From NCBI GenBank assembly GCA_035606175.1, contig DATNFW010000068.1, positions 1 through 25,225 on the forward strand: DNA of 25,225 bases. Direction: 5' to 3'. The notes under the pieces were generated by a model. It saw nothing but the letters and a program-made list of their open reading frames with translations. It did no database searches and was not told the origin of the DNA. Shown piece after piece: positions 15,368-23,709 of the stretch. Numbering within the stretch: position 1 is the first letter of the stretch; each line of letters starts with the position of its first letter. This stretch comes from JASHUC01 sp035606175. GTDB taxonomy: Bacteria; Pseudomonadota; Gammaproteobacteria; Steroidobacterales; Steroidobacteraceae. The translations under genes were made by a program, and so were the position numbers.

Positions 15368-17095
15368 ATGCGTTCACCGAGGCAAAAGCTCGTTCTCACT
15401 GCTGCACTCTTTGCGGCGCTCGTGCTTCAAACGCCCGCGCGCTTTGCGGATGCCGCGGCCGACTCGGGGCCGGCCGCCGGCATCGCCGCAATCGACACGC
15501 ACCGCTTCCTCGATCACATCCGCGTGCTGTCTTCGGACGATTTCGAGGGCCGCTCCCCCGGCACGCCCGGGGAGACCCGAACGATCGACTACATCGCGAA
15601 GCGCTTCGAGATGATCGGCCTCGCGCCGGGCGGTCCGCAGGGGAGCTACCTGCAGACCGTCCCGATGACCGGCATCACGAGCCATCCGCAGGCGAGCGTC
15701 AGCGTCGGAGCCAAGACGCTCGAGCTACGTACGCCCAAGGACTTCGTGGCGTTCTCCGCAGTGCGCAGGCCGCGAATCGATATCGCGAGCTCGCAGCTCG
15801 TATTCGTCGGCTACGGCGTCGTCGCGCCGGAATATCACTGGGACGATTACAAAGGCCTCGACGTTCGTGGCAAGACTCTGGTGATGCTCATCAACGATCC
15901 GCCGGTCCCCGACCCCCAGGACCCCTCGAAGCTCGATCCGCACATGTTCGGCGGCAAGGCGATGACCTACTACGGCCGCTGGACATACAAATACGAGATC
16001 GCCGCAAAGCTCGGCGCCGCCGCTGCCATCATCGTCCATGAGACGGGACCCGCTGCCTATCCGTATTCGGTCGTCGTGAACAGCTGGGGGGGCGAGAACT
16101 TCGTCCTCACGAGCTCAAAGCCCAGCGAGAGCTATCCCACGGTCGCCGCGTGGATGACCCGGGAGAAGGCCAAGGAGCTCTTCGCCGATGCCGGTCTCGA
16201 TTTCGACGCGATGAAGAAGGCCGCCGTCTCTCGCAGCTTTCGGCCGGTAAAGATGAACGCCCGCGTCCACTTCACCGTCGAGAATCGCTGGCGCGACATC
16301 GAATCGCACAACGTCGTCGGGACGCTCGCAGGGTCGGACCCGAAGCTCGCGCGACAGTTCGTGATCTACAGCGCTCACTGGGATCATTTCGGGTGGGACC
16401 GAAGGCTTCCGGGCAGCAAGCACGATCAAATCTTTCATGGCGCGCACGACAACGCTTCGGGCACCGCGGCGCTGCTCGAGCTCGCACGCGCATTCAAAGC
16501 TTTGCCGCACGCCCCGAAGCGCTCGGTTCTATTTCTCGCCACGACGGGCGAGGAGCGCGGCCTCTTGGGCGCGAAGTACTACGCGCTGAATCCGCTCCAT
16601 CCGCTGCGCGATACGGTGGCGGACATCAACATGGACGGCATCCAGTCCTGGGGGCGGACGAAAGACATCGCGCTCATCAGCGCCGGCAACTCGACGATCG
16701 ACAAAACGGTAGATACCCAAGCTGCCGCCATGGGAATTGTCGTCGAGCCGGATCAGCATCCCGAGCGAGGAAGCGTGTACCGGGCGGATCAGCTCGAGTT
16801 TGCCCGCGCCGGTGTGCCCGTCGTCTATCTGGGCGGCGGACTCGATGTCATCGGCAAGCCTGCCGGATACGGCGAGCGCATGACACAGGATTACATCGCG
16901 CACCACTATCACCAGGTGACGGATACGATCGACCCGCGCTGGGACCTCTCGGGGTCCGCTGAGGAGATCGCGCTCCTGTTCCGCACCGGATACTCCCTCG
17001 CGCAGTCATCGATCTGGCCGCAGTGGAATCGGGATGCGGAATTTCGCGCGGCGCGCGAGAAGACGATGCGCGAGCCCGAGGGCGCAACGCCCTGA
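15368..17095 (+). CDS. Exported M28-family zinc metallopeptidase
   Basis: A 575-aa exported aminopeptidase-type M28 enzyme. The signal peptide covers about residues 1-29. A protease-associated (PA) domain is inserted at about 145-260. The catalytic domain has two-zinc ligands H337 (SAHWDHFGW), D361 (HGAHDNASGTAALLELA), E396, D423 (DINMDG) and H515 (YHQVTDT), with E395 in TTGEERGLLG as the general base. All are present, so it should be active on peptides in the periplasm or outside. The ATG at 15368 is chosen over the one at 15365 because GGGAG is then five bases away; a TTG at 15329 is less likely. It is convergent with the tannase gene, two bases apart. Confidence 0.9.
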   Translation: MRSPRQKLVLTAALFAALVLQTPARFADAAADSGPAAGIAAIDTHRFLDHIRVLSSDDFEGRSPGTPGETRTIDYIAKRFEMIGLAPGGPQGSYLQTVPMTGITSHPQASVSVGAKTLELRTPKDFVAFSAVRRPRIDIASSQLVFVGYGVVAPEYHWDDYKGLDVRGKTLVMLINDPPVPDPQDPSKLDPHMFGGKAMTYYGRWTYKYEIAAKLGAAAAIIVHETGPAAYPYSVVVNSWGGENFVLTSSKPSESYPTVAAWMTREKAKELFADAGLDFDAMKKAAVSRSFRPVKMNARVHFTVENRWRDIESHNVVGTLAGSDPKLARQFVIYSAHWDHFGWDRRLPGSKHDQIFHGAHDNASGTAALLELARAFKALPHAPKRSVLFLATTGEERGLLGAKYYALNPLHPLRDTVADINMDGIQSWGRTKDIALISAGNSTIDKTVDTQAAAMGIVVEPDQHPERGSVYRADQLEFARAGVPVVYLGGGLDVIGKPAGYGERMTQDYIAHHYHQVTDTIDPRWDLSGSAEEIALLFRTGYSLAQSSIWPQWNRDAEFRAAREKTMREPEGATP

Positions 17096-17097
17096 GT

Positions 17098-18645
17098 TCA
17101 GCGCGGAGGGGCCGCGCACCGAAAGTTCCGGGCCTCGTCAGTGCTCCCATGCCCGACATACCGTGCCTCCTGCGGGTACGGACAGAGCGGGCGCGTGCGG
17201 GGCTTCGCTCTCGGCGGATTGCTCGCAAGGATGCGCGCGGGCGCGCGGCCGGTTGCGACCCATTGGTCGATGGTGGAGATCGGATCGAGAACGTAGGGGC
17301 CATCGCCGCCCGAGCAGTGGCCCATTCCGGGCACCATGAACAACCGAACCGCCTCGTCGGCCCGTTGCGGCCCGAGCCTGTGGGCGATCGCGGTGTAGAA
17401 GTTCACCGTGCTCATCGAGGGGATGAGGCCGTCGGCCCAGCCATGTGAGAGCAGGAGCTTGCGGCCCTGCGCGAAGTAGGCATCGAGGCCGCTCGGCGGT
17501 ACATCGAGAATGGCGCTTCCGGCCTCGCGTGCGAGCGTCACATCGTGATCGTAATCGAAGCTGCGAAAGTCCCAATTCGGGTTCTTGAATACCAGATCCC
17601 GCAAGTAGCTCTCGGCGGCGCCGAACGGCTTGGGGCCGGCCGTTTGAATCGGGAACATGCCCTCGCTACCCGGCTCGAAGCCGGGAAAGATCTGCTGATG
17701 CGTGCGCGGATTGCGCGGGCCCGCATAGATGGCGCGGAGCGCGGCCGCCTGTGGCGCGGTGAGGCAGTCCGAGCCGTCGCCACCACTCTTGCACTCGATG
17801 CTCGCAGGATCGAAATGGCAGCGCCGCGGATCGTTGATGATTCCGTCGCGGATACCATCGAGCGCATCGCAGGCACTCACGACGGCTTTGTGGATGAACG
17901 CGAACTTCGCGGGCGGGATGTGGCTCGCTTCGTTCTTCAGAGTCGCCTCACCGGTCCACAGGGAGCTCACCATGAGGGGAACCATTGGGTTGGCAGGTGC
18001 CATGGCGGAGATCCCGTCGTAATCGCGGGGATAGCGATACGCTTCCATGAGCCCCTGACGACCGCCGGTCGAACAGCTCGCAAACAGCGAGCGTGACGGG
18101 TCCTTGCCGTAGTAAGCCGCGACGGTCGCCTTTGCGGCGACGGTCATCGCGTGCGGAGCGCGATAGCCGAAGTCGATGAGCTTCTGCGGGTGCCCCGCGG
18201 CGAAGCCGGCATCGAGCGCATTGCCCTGGTGACCGTCGTCCGTCGCCGCGGTGGCATAGCCACGCGTGAGGGGCGCAACCATCTCGAAATACGAGATCGC
18301 CCCCGCCCACACGCCGTTCCCGACGCCGACGAACTTGCCGTTCCAGTTCGCCTGCGGCATCCATACTTCGAAGCGGATATTCGAGTCGGGAGTCGGCTTG
18401 ATCGTGCCGGCCACGCGGCAGAAGGCGGGCAGGTGCGCGAATGGTGCCCCCGGCGCGCCAGGTCCGCGGGCGCGCGTCGGCGGCTGAAACGCCCCTGGAG
18501 CGACCTGCTGCGCGAGGGTGATGGTCACATCCGGCAGGTGGATATGAGCGAGTGCTTCGCAGCTCGCCGCCCGAGCGGTTCCGCCCCTCGCCGCGATCGA
18601 GAGAGCCGCCACACATACTGCCGCCGTGATTTTCGTGCGATCCAT
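17098..18645 (-). CDS. Tannase/feruloyl esterase family protein
   Basis: Secreted alpha/beta-hydrolase of the tannase family, 515 aa, predicted to cleave ester bonds of plant phenolics (galloyl or feruloyl esters). It has a signal peptide at 1-27. The CS-D-HC catalytic signature is complete: C191-S192 in ASCSTGGRQGLMEA, D405 in GWADGLIPS, H443-C444 in PGMGHCSGGDG, with the two Cys expected to form a disulfide beside the triad. The lid carries the calcium-loop-like ACDALDGIRDGIINDP (259-274). AGGGGGC precedes the ATG at 18645; a frame opening 25 codons upstream has no signal peptide. The exact substrate cannot be read from sequence. Confidence 0.9.
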   Translation of the reverse strand: MDRTKITAAVCVAALSIAARGGTARAASCEALAHIHLPDVTITLAQQVAPGAFQPPTRARGPGAPGAPFAHLPAFCRVAGTIKPTPDSNIRFEVWMPQANWNGKFVGVGNGVWAGAISYFEMVAPLTRGYATAATDDGHQGNALDAGFAAGHPQKLIDFGYRAPHAMTVAAKATVAAYYGKDPSRSLFASCSTGGRQGLMEAYRYPRDYDGISAMAPANPMVPLMVSSLWTGEATLKNEASHIPPAKFAFIHKAVVSACDALDGIRDGIINDPRRCHFDPASIECKSGGDGSDCLTAPQAAALRAIYAGPRNPRTHQQIFPGFEPGSEGMFPIQTAGPKPFGAAESYLRDLVFKNPNWDFRSFDYDHDVTLAREAGSAILDVPPSGLDAYFAQGRKLLLSHGWADGLIPSMSTVNFYTAIAHRLGPQRADEAVRLFMVPGMGHCSGGDGPYVLDPISTIDQWVATGRAPARILASNPPRAKPRTRPLCPYPQEARYVGHGSTDEARNFRCAAPPR

Positions 18646-18819
18646 GAAGCCCCCTGCGAAGCGTTCGTGAGCTCGCTTCACAGCATAGCAGCGCCTGAGT
18701 CCGTGCCGGTGTTTCGCCATCGCGTGCGAAGACTGGATATGGCGGAGAAGCGTCGGGGGCGCGGGACGTGATTTGCCTCGAGAGTCGGCATAAGATCAGG
18801 GTTCAGGTAGGGGGAGGCA

Positions 18820-19629
18820 ATGATTTCCACACTGCTATTCCGTGGCGGACTCGCGGCAATCTGCGCGATTGCACTCGCTGCCGGCTGCAGCTCGCAAGCT
18901 GCGCCGCCGGAGTCGGCGAGTGCGGGTGCCGCTCACTCGGCCGCCAAGAACCCGTATGCGGCGCTTGCGAAACTTCCGGACTGGTCCGGCGTCTGGGACC
19001 CCTCGTTCCTGCGACCGCCCCCGGGGACCCCGCGCCCCGCGCCACCGAAGCTGACTCCGGCCTACGCGGCGCAATATGCCAAATACCTGGCGAAGAACCG
19101 CACGACGCCCGGACTCAATTTCGTCTCGGATGTCGCGAGCTGCGTACCGCCCGGGCTGCCGCAGAGCATGCAGCAGCCGTATCCGATCGAGTTCCTGTTC
19201 ACGCCGGGACGGGTGACGATCCTCATCGAGACGGACCATCTCATCCGCCGCATCTACACCGATGGACGCCCCTTACCGAAGGACCCGGACCCGACCTATC
19301 AGGGAAGCTCCATCGGACACTGGGAGGGCGATACGCTCGTCGTCGAGACCGAGGCGATAAACACCTCGACGAGCCCGATGCAGGGCATCAATGGGCACAG
19401 CGACCAGTTCCGCGTGACGGAGCGTATTCGCCTCGTCCAGCCGGACATGCTTGCGATCACGACCACGAGGGTCGATCCCACCGTGTTCGTCGAGCCGTAC
19501 ACGACGACGTCCTATTACCGGCGTCATCGCGATTGGCAAATCATGGAATACGTGTGTGAGCAGAACAATCACGATGCGCTGGACGCGCACGGTAATCCCG
19601 CGTTCAGCCTCAAAGACAAGCCGGAGTAG
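18820..19629 (+). CDS. Conserved lipoprotein of unknown function
   Basis: A 269-aa predicted lipoprotein. The signal peptide ends in lipobox LAAGC (C23), followed by a flexible Ala/Ser linker and a globular domain starting at LPDWSGVWDPS. Landmarks are YPIEFLFTPGRVTILIE, IGHWEGDTLVVETEAIN and a C-terminal MEYVCEQNNHDA. I recognise this pattern as a recurrent hypothetical family in Steroidobacteraceae-like and sphingomonad genomes (from memory), without a known activity. GGGGAGG precedes the ATG. It is the first gene of a three-gene unit; the next start is six bases after its stop. Confidence 0.75.
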   Translation: MISTLLFRGGLAAICAIALAAGCSSQAAPPESASAGAAHSAAKNPYAALAKLPDWSGVWDPSFLRPPPGTPRPAPPKLTPAYAAQYAKYLAKNRTTPGLNFVSDVASCVPPGLPQSMQQPYPIEFLFTPGRVTILIETDHLIRRIYTDGRPLPKDPDPTYQGSSIGHWEGDTLVVETEAINTSTSPMQGINGHSDQFRVTERIRLVQPDMLAITTTRVDPTVFVEPYTTTSYYRRHRDWQIMEYVCEQNNHDALDAHGNPAFSLKDKPE

Positions 19630-19635
19630 CAAGCC

Positions 19636-20031
19636 GTGAAAGCCGGAAGTGGATTGATGTCGGCGCTTCTTTGCGCCGCCTCGCTCGCCCTCGTAGGGAC
19701 CGCGAGCGCCCATCATTCGACAGCGATGTTCGAGTGGGGCAAGGAAGTATCTTTGAACGGCACGATCAAAGAGTACCAGTGGACGCAGCCGCACACGTTT
19801 CTCTGGGTCGTCGTCGACAAAGGTAACGGCACCACCCAGGAATGGGGCCTCGAGGGCATGAGCCCGAGCTGGCTCGGTCGACGGGGCTGGACGCGCCACA
19901 GCTTCAAGGCCGGCGACAAAGTCTCCGTCGTTTACTATCCACTGAAGGATCACAGGCCGGGCGGATTCTACGTGCGCGTCAAGGGACCCGACGGCAAGTT
20001 GATGGAAGCGCTGCCGCAGCGTGGCGGATAG
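19636..20031 (+). CDS. DUF6152-like exported protein
   Basis: A 131-aa exported protein. The signal peptide ends in TASA, after which the mature protein begins HHSTAMFEWGKEVSLNGTIKEYQW, the pattern I associate with DUF6152. PHTFLWVVV and DKVSVVYYPLKDHRPGGFYVRV follow; the domain looks like a small beta barrel. The function is unknown; the two N-terminal histidines could bind a metal. The GTG at 19636 has GGAG nine bases upstream; an ATG at 19657 is an alternative but would shorten the signal peptide. It sits between a lipoprotein and a small membrane protein, which points to an envelope role. Confidence 0.72.
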   Translation: MKAGSGLMSALLCAASLALVGTASAHHSTAMFEWGKEVSLNGTIKEYQWTQPHTFLWVVVDKGNGTTQEWGLEGMSPSWLGRRGWTRHSFKAGDKVSVVYYPLKDHRPGGFYVRVKGPDGKLMEALPQRGG

Positions 20032-20045
20032 GCCGGGAGGCGGGC

Positions 20046-20276
20046 GTGCACACGGCATTCAACGTCATCATGAGAATCGTGAGCACGCTCATCGGCGTGC
20101 TCATGATCTGTGTGGGAGCCGTCTGGATCCTGCAGGGCCTGAACCTAGCCTTCCGCGTGGGGTTCATGGTCGGCGAGAAGCGCTGGGTGGTCTATGGGGC
20201 GCTCCTTGCGCTCGTCGGCCTTGCGCAGGCGATCTGGAGCAACACTCGCCAGACAGCACCCGTGCGGGCGGTCTGA
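20046..20276 (+). CDS. Small two-TM membrane protein
   Basis: A 76-aa protein with two hydrophobic helices, about residues 9-33 (IMRIVSTLIGVLMICVGAVW) and 47-64 (WVVYGALLALVGLAQAIW), joined by a short loop. GGGAGG five bases before the GTG at 20046 decides the start; an ATG eight codons later is possible. It is the third gene of the lipoprotein-DUF6152 unit. Function unknown. Confidence 0.7.
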   Translation: MHTAFNVIMRIVSTLIGVLMICVGAVWILQGLNLAFRVGFMVGEKRWVVYGALLALVGLAQAIWSNTRQTAPVRAV

Positions 20277-20289
20277 ACCGCTGGCAAGC

Positions 20290-20331
20290 GGCGCCCAGCG
20301 CCTTCTGAGGTGCGCGCGCGCCGGGGCGCAC
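20290..20331 (+). terminator. Weak hairpins after the small membrane protein gene
   Basis: GGCGC-CCA-GCGCC (20290-20302) followed by TTCT, then GTGCGC (20310-20315) with GCGCAC (20326-20331). They lie in the 122-bp gap before the sigma-factor gene. There is no long T-run; possible attenuator only. Confidence 0.3.
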
Positions 20332-20364
20332 ACGCGCGGGGGAGCGCCACTCGGAGGCCGGCCC

Positions 20365-20400
20365 GTGATACTCATGCGGCCGGTTCGTACAAAGTATCAT
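20365..20400 (+). promoter_or_regulatory. Sigma-factor gene promoter framed by an inverted repeat
   Basis: TGATACT (20366-20372) and AGTATCA (20393-20399) form a perfect 7-bp inverted repeat, 20 bp apart. Between and overlapping them are a -35-like GTGATA (20365-20370) and a -10-like TACAAA (20388-20393) with 17-bp spacing. The right arm runs into the ATG at 20399, so the transcript would be leaderless or nearly so. It looks like an operator or an autoregulated promoter, unproven. Confidence 0.45.
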
Positions 20401-20932
20401 GACGAGCGCGGACGTCGAGCACACGGGCGGGCCTGCATGCGCCAGCGCAGCTGGGGAGCAGAGTTGGGACGCGGTCTTCGTCGAGCAATTTCCGCGCGTC
20501 TATAACTTCCTGCGCTATCGCCTGGGCAACGAGGCCATTGCCGAGGATCTCGCATCCCGAACGTTCGAGAAGGCCTGGCGCGATCGGCAACGGTATCGGC
20601 GGGACCTGTCGAAATTCTCGACCTGGCTGCTGACGATCGCACGGAATTTGGCGATCGACCATCGGCGCACGGAGCACGTGCACGCCCCACTCGATGCAGC
20701 ACTCGAAGCTCCCGCGGAGGGAACTCCGGAGAAGGAGGCCGAGAGGCGATCCAACTTCGCGCGGCTCTCGGCGTTGCTTGCGGAGTTGAGCGATCGCGAG
20801 CGGGAGCTGCTCGCGCTCAAATACGGCGCCGGAGCCACGAACCGGGCGATCGCCGCGGTGACGGGTCTCAGCGAATCGAACGTGGGAACGATCGTGCATC
20901 GCACGGTCGCGGCCCTGCGCTCGAGATGGTGA
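20399..20932 (+). CDS. Sigma-70 family (ECF-type) RNA polymerase sigma factor
   Basis: A 177-aa sigma factor with only regions 2 and 4. Region 2 spans about 27-88 (FPRVYNFLRYRLGNEAIAEDLASRTFEKAW, then FSTWLLTIARNLAIDHRR). Region 4 spans about 120-177 (LAELSDRERELLALKYGAGATNRAIAAVTGLSESNVGTIVHRTVAALRSRW), a helix-turn-helix. The link between them is short, as in ECF factors. There is no Shine-Dalgarno sequence before the ATG. The next gene encodes a single-TM protein and then an ABC exporter, so it probably controls the cassette it heads. Confidence 0.88.
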   Translation: MTSADVEHTGGPACASAAGEQSWDAVFVEQFPRVYNFLRYRLGNEAIAEDLASRTFEKAWRDRQRYRRDLSKFSTWLLTIARNLAIDHRRTEHVHAPLDAALEAPAEGTPEKEAERRSNFARLSALLAELSDRERELLALKYGAGATNRAIAAVTGLSESNVGTIVHRTVAALRSRW

Positions 20933-20947
20933 GCGGAGGTGGAAGAT

Positions 20948-21940
20948 ATGCAAGACGAATTCATGCTGACGGGCTTGCGCAAGCCGCGGCCGGAGCTCGT
21001 GAGGCAGGTGCGGGTCCGGCTCGCGGAGATCGAGGCCGGAGAGCACCGTACGGCCGTGCGCCGCGGGGTGATGTCGCCGCCGCTTCGCTGGGCGGCGTGC
21101 GCCGCCGCCGTCCTCGTTCTCGCCTGCGCATTCGCGCTGCCCTCGGTGCGGGCCGCCGCGCAGGCATTTCTCGATCTGTTTCGAGTGGTGAACTTCGCGC
21201 CCGTCACGGTTCAGACGGATCGTTTGAGACAGCTCGCCGAGCGCCAGGGAATCGATTTGCCGAAAATGATCGGCGATCGGATCGAGGTCGTGCAGGCGGC
21301 CGGGCAGCCGAAGAGTGCACCGACGCTCGAGGCGGCCGGGACACTCGCCGGAGCGCGAGTCGCAGTGCCGACGTGGCGCCCGGTCGGGCTCGAGCCGCAA
21401 CGGATCGAAGTGTCGGGCGCTGAGACGCTGCGCATCACCGGGAATACGGCATCCTTGCAGCGGCTGCTCGATTCGCTCGGCATCGATGATGTGTCGGCCC
21501 CCGAGTGGCTCGACGGGAAGATCGTGACGGCGCACATCGGGCCGGTCGTGCGGATCGCCTACAGCGACGGGAACCGGCACGCAATGCTCATCGAGTCCCG
21601 CCAGCCGCAGGTGCTGCTGCCGCCCGGGGCCGATCTCGGGCAGCTCGCAGATATCGCGCTGCGCGTGCTCGGTGTCGAGCGCGACGAGGCATATCGCATG
21701 GCGCAGTCGGTCGACTGGCGTACGACACTGATCGTTCCCATTCCGTCCGACGTGTCTTACTTTCGCCAGGTCGATGTCCAGGGCAATGGAGGCTTGCTCA
21801 TCGGGGCGGCGCGGACGAGGGGGCGGCAGCCTTCCCAGGTGGCAACGCAGCTGCTGTGGTCCTCTGCGGATCGGGTGTTCGCGCTCGTCGGCAATCTGCG
21901 TCCGGACGAGCTGTTCGATATGGCCCAATCCGTCCAATAG
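20948..21940 (+). CDS. Single-TM protein, candidate anti-sigma/sensor partner
   Basis: A 330-aa protein not firmly recognised. Residues 1-46 are a basic, helical cytoplasmic segment; one TM helix lies at about 47-68 (WAACAAAVLVLACAFALP). The juxtamembrane VRAAAQAFLDLFRVVNFAPVTV is followed by a large extracytoplasmic domain. This topology and its place 15 bp behind a sigma-factor gene suggest an anti-sigma or signal-sensing role, but the zinc anti-sigma motif HxxxCxxC is absent. GGAGG eight bases before the ATG at 20948 is used; a GTG at 20939 overlaps that site. Confidence 0.6.
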   Translation: MQDEFMLTGLRKPRPELVRQVRVRLAEIEAGEHRTAVRRGVMSPPLRWAACAAAVLVLACAFALPSVRAAAQAFLDLFRVVNFAPVTVQTDRLRQLAERQGIDLPKMIGDRIEVVQAAGQPKSAPTLEAAGTLAGARVAVPTWRPVGLEPQRIEVSGAETLRITGNTASLQRLLDSLGIDDVSAPEWLDGKIVTAHIGPVVRIAYSDGNRHAMLIESRQPQVLLPPGADLGQLADIALRVLGVERDEAYRMAQSVDWRTTLIVPIPSDVSYFRQVDVQGNGGLLIGAARTRGRQPSQVATQLLWSSADRVFALVGNLRPDELFDMAQSVQ

Positions 21941-21949
21941 ATCGTCGGC

Positions 21950-22870
21950 GTGCACCCGGCAGCGGTGATCGAGACATTCGGGCTGCGAAAGCAGTTCGGG
22001 CGGACTGTCGCGGTCGAGGATCTCACGGTCGAGATTCGAAGCGGAGAGGTATTCGGCTTCCTCGGACCGAACGGCGCCGGCAAGACTACGTCGATCAAAA
22101 TGCTGCTCGGCCTGCTTGCTCCGACGAGCGGCGAGGCGCGCGTGCTCGGGGCTCGGCTCGGCGAGCGCGCGGCTCGGGGGCGGATCGGATTCTTGCCGGA
22201 GCATTTCCGCTTTCACGATTGCCTGACGGCACGCGAGCTCCTGCGGGTCCACGGACGCCTCTACGGCCTCGAGCGGCGGCGGATAGAACGCCGCATCGAT
22301 GCGCTGCTCGAGCGCGTGGACCTTCAGGATGCGGCGGACCGCCGCCTGGCCGAGTTCAGCAAAGGCATGCTGCAGCGTGCCGGGCTCGCGCAGGCGCTCA
22401 TCGCCGAGCCCGAGCTCGTCTTTCTCGATGAGCCCACCTCGGGGCTCGACCCCCTCGGGCGCGTGCTGGTGCGCGATGTGATTCGGGAACTGCGCGAGCA
22501 AGGCACGACGGTGTTTCTCAACTCCCATCTGCTCGGCGAGGTCGAGGCGACCTGCGATCGAGTGGTGCTGCTCAAGCAGGGCCGGCTCGTACGCGAGCTC
22601 CCGCTGCAGGACCGCGGCGCAGCGCTCGAGATCGAGCTCAAAATCGACCGTTCGGACGCGCAAGTACTCGAAGGTCTCAGATCGTTCGGCGAGGAGGTGC
22701 GCGCGAGCGGAGAGCTCGTGCGGCTGCGAGCGAGCTCCGATGAGGTGATTCCGCACATCGCACGCTGGCTGGTGAGTCAGGGCGTTGCGATCTATGCCAT
22801 CGGAAGCCGCCGCAAGTCGCTCGAGGAATGGTTCATGGAAGCGGTCGGCGACGATCAGCGGCCCGGATGA
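21950..22870 (+). CDS. ABC transporter ATP-binding protein
   Basis: A 306-aa ATPase of the ABC-2 exporter type (CcmA/BcrA-like). Walker A is GPNGAGKTT (39-47), the Q-loop position reads FLPEHFRF (Glu instead of Gln, common in this branch), the signature is FSKGM (136-140), Walker B is LVFLDEP (156-162) with the D-loop SGLD, and the switch His is in LNSHLLGE. A C-terminal extension after about 220 is usual for exporter ATPases. The start is the GTG at 21950; there is no strong ribosome-binding site. Its TGA overlaps the ATG of the permease (ATGA), so the two are coupled. The substrate is unknown. Confidence 0.93.
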   Translation: MHPAAVIETFGLRKQFGRTVAVEDLTVEIRSGEVFGFLGPNGAGKTTSIKMLLGLLAPTSGEARVLGARLGERAARGRIGFLPEHFRFHDCLTARELLRVHGRLYGLERRRIERRIDALLERVDLQDAADRRLAEFSKGMLQRAGLAQALIAEPELVFLDEPTSGLDPLGRVLVRDVIRELREQGTTVFLNSHLLGEVEATCDRVVLLKQGRLVRELPLQDRGAALEIELKIDRSDAQVLEGLRSFGEEVRASGELVRLRASSDEVIPHIARWLVSQGVAIYAIGSRRKSLEEWFMEAVGDDQRPG

Positions 22871-23709
22871 GACCGTACGGAGTCTCGGTCGTCGCGCGCC
22901 TCACGCTCCTCGAAGCGAGGAGACGGCGCATCACCCTCGCGGCGCTCGCCGGCGGCCTGGCGTGTGTGCTGATCTTCGCGGTGTCCGTCCATTTGATTGC
23001 CGGCACTGCAGCCATGCGCGACGCTCCGCTCGTCGTTCACCGCCTGCAGCTTCAAATGCTGACAATCGCAGGTTTGTACGCCGTCAACTTTCTCATCGTC
23101 GCCGCCGCCGTGCTGTTGCCGGTCGACACGCTGTCCGGCGAGATCGCCTCGGGCGTCATGCAGACTCTGGCCGCGAAGCCGGTCCCTCGCTCATCGATCG
23201 TGCTCGGGAAGTTCCTCGCCTACTGGATCATGCTCGCCGTATACCTCGCGGTGCTGGTTCTGGGCGTAGTGCTCTCGATGCGCCTCTTTGGCGGCTTCGC
23301 ACAGCCGCACGTGCCCGCGGCGATGGCGCTGATGCTGCTCGAGGCGACGGTGCTGCTTTCTATCGTGTTTGCCGGGGGCGTGCACTTGAGCACCGTGGCG
23401 AACGGAGTCGTCGGATTCGCATTCTATGCGGTCGCCTTCATCGGCGGCTGGATCGAGCAGATCGGTGTCGTCGCCATGCGAAGCGTCGATGCACGCTATA
23501 TCGGGACGGTGATCAGCCTCGCGAGCCCCGCCGATGCCGTGTGGCGTCTCGCGCTCCATGTGCTCGAGCCGCCGGTGATGTCGCAGGTGCTGTTGACGCC
23601 TTTCTCGGCCGTATCGGTGCCCACCCCCGCGATGGTGTGGTGGACCGTCGCATTCGTCATCGCCGCGCTCTCGTTTGCGGTCGTTCAATTCGGGCGCCGA
23701 GCGCTCTGA
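22867..23709 (+). CDS. ABC-2 type permease
   Basis: A 280-aa membrane protein with about six predicted TM helices, the first at about 24-46 and the last near the C-terminus (WWTVAFVIAALSFAVVQF). The cytoplasmic motif TLSGEIASGVMQTLAAKPVPRSSIVLGKFLAYW after the second TM is the classical ABC-2 permease signature. It pairs with the ATPase upstream, forming an exporter with one ATPase and one permease gene (probably homodimers). It ends the sigma-factor cassette; 140 bp then separate it from dnaE2. Confidence 0.88.
   Translation: MRPYGVSVVARLTLLEARRRRITLAALAGGLACVLIFAVSVHLIAGTAAMRDAPLVVHRLQLQMLTIAGLYAVNFLIVAAAVLLPVDTLSGEIASGVMQTLAAKPVPRSSIVLGKFLAYWIMLAVYLAVLVLGVVLSMRLFGGFAQPHVPAAMALMLLEATVLLSIVFAGGVHLSTVANGVVGFAFYAVAFIGGWIEQIGVVAMRSVDARYIGTVISLASPADAVWRLALHVLEPPVMSQVLLTPFSAVSVPTPAMVWWTVAFVIAALSFAVVQFGRRAL

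Noticed and set aside
20372..22756. A 794-codon open frame on the minus strand opposite the sigma, TM-protein and ABC ATPase genes
   Set aside because: It crosses three clearly real genes and their boundaries and has shadow-type composition (His/Arg/Leu-rich, no motifs).
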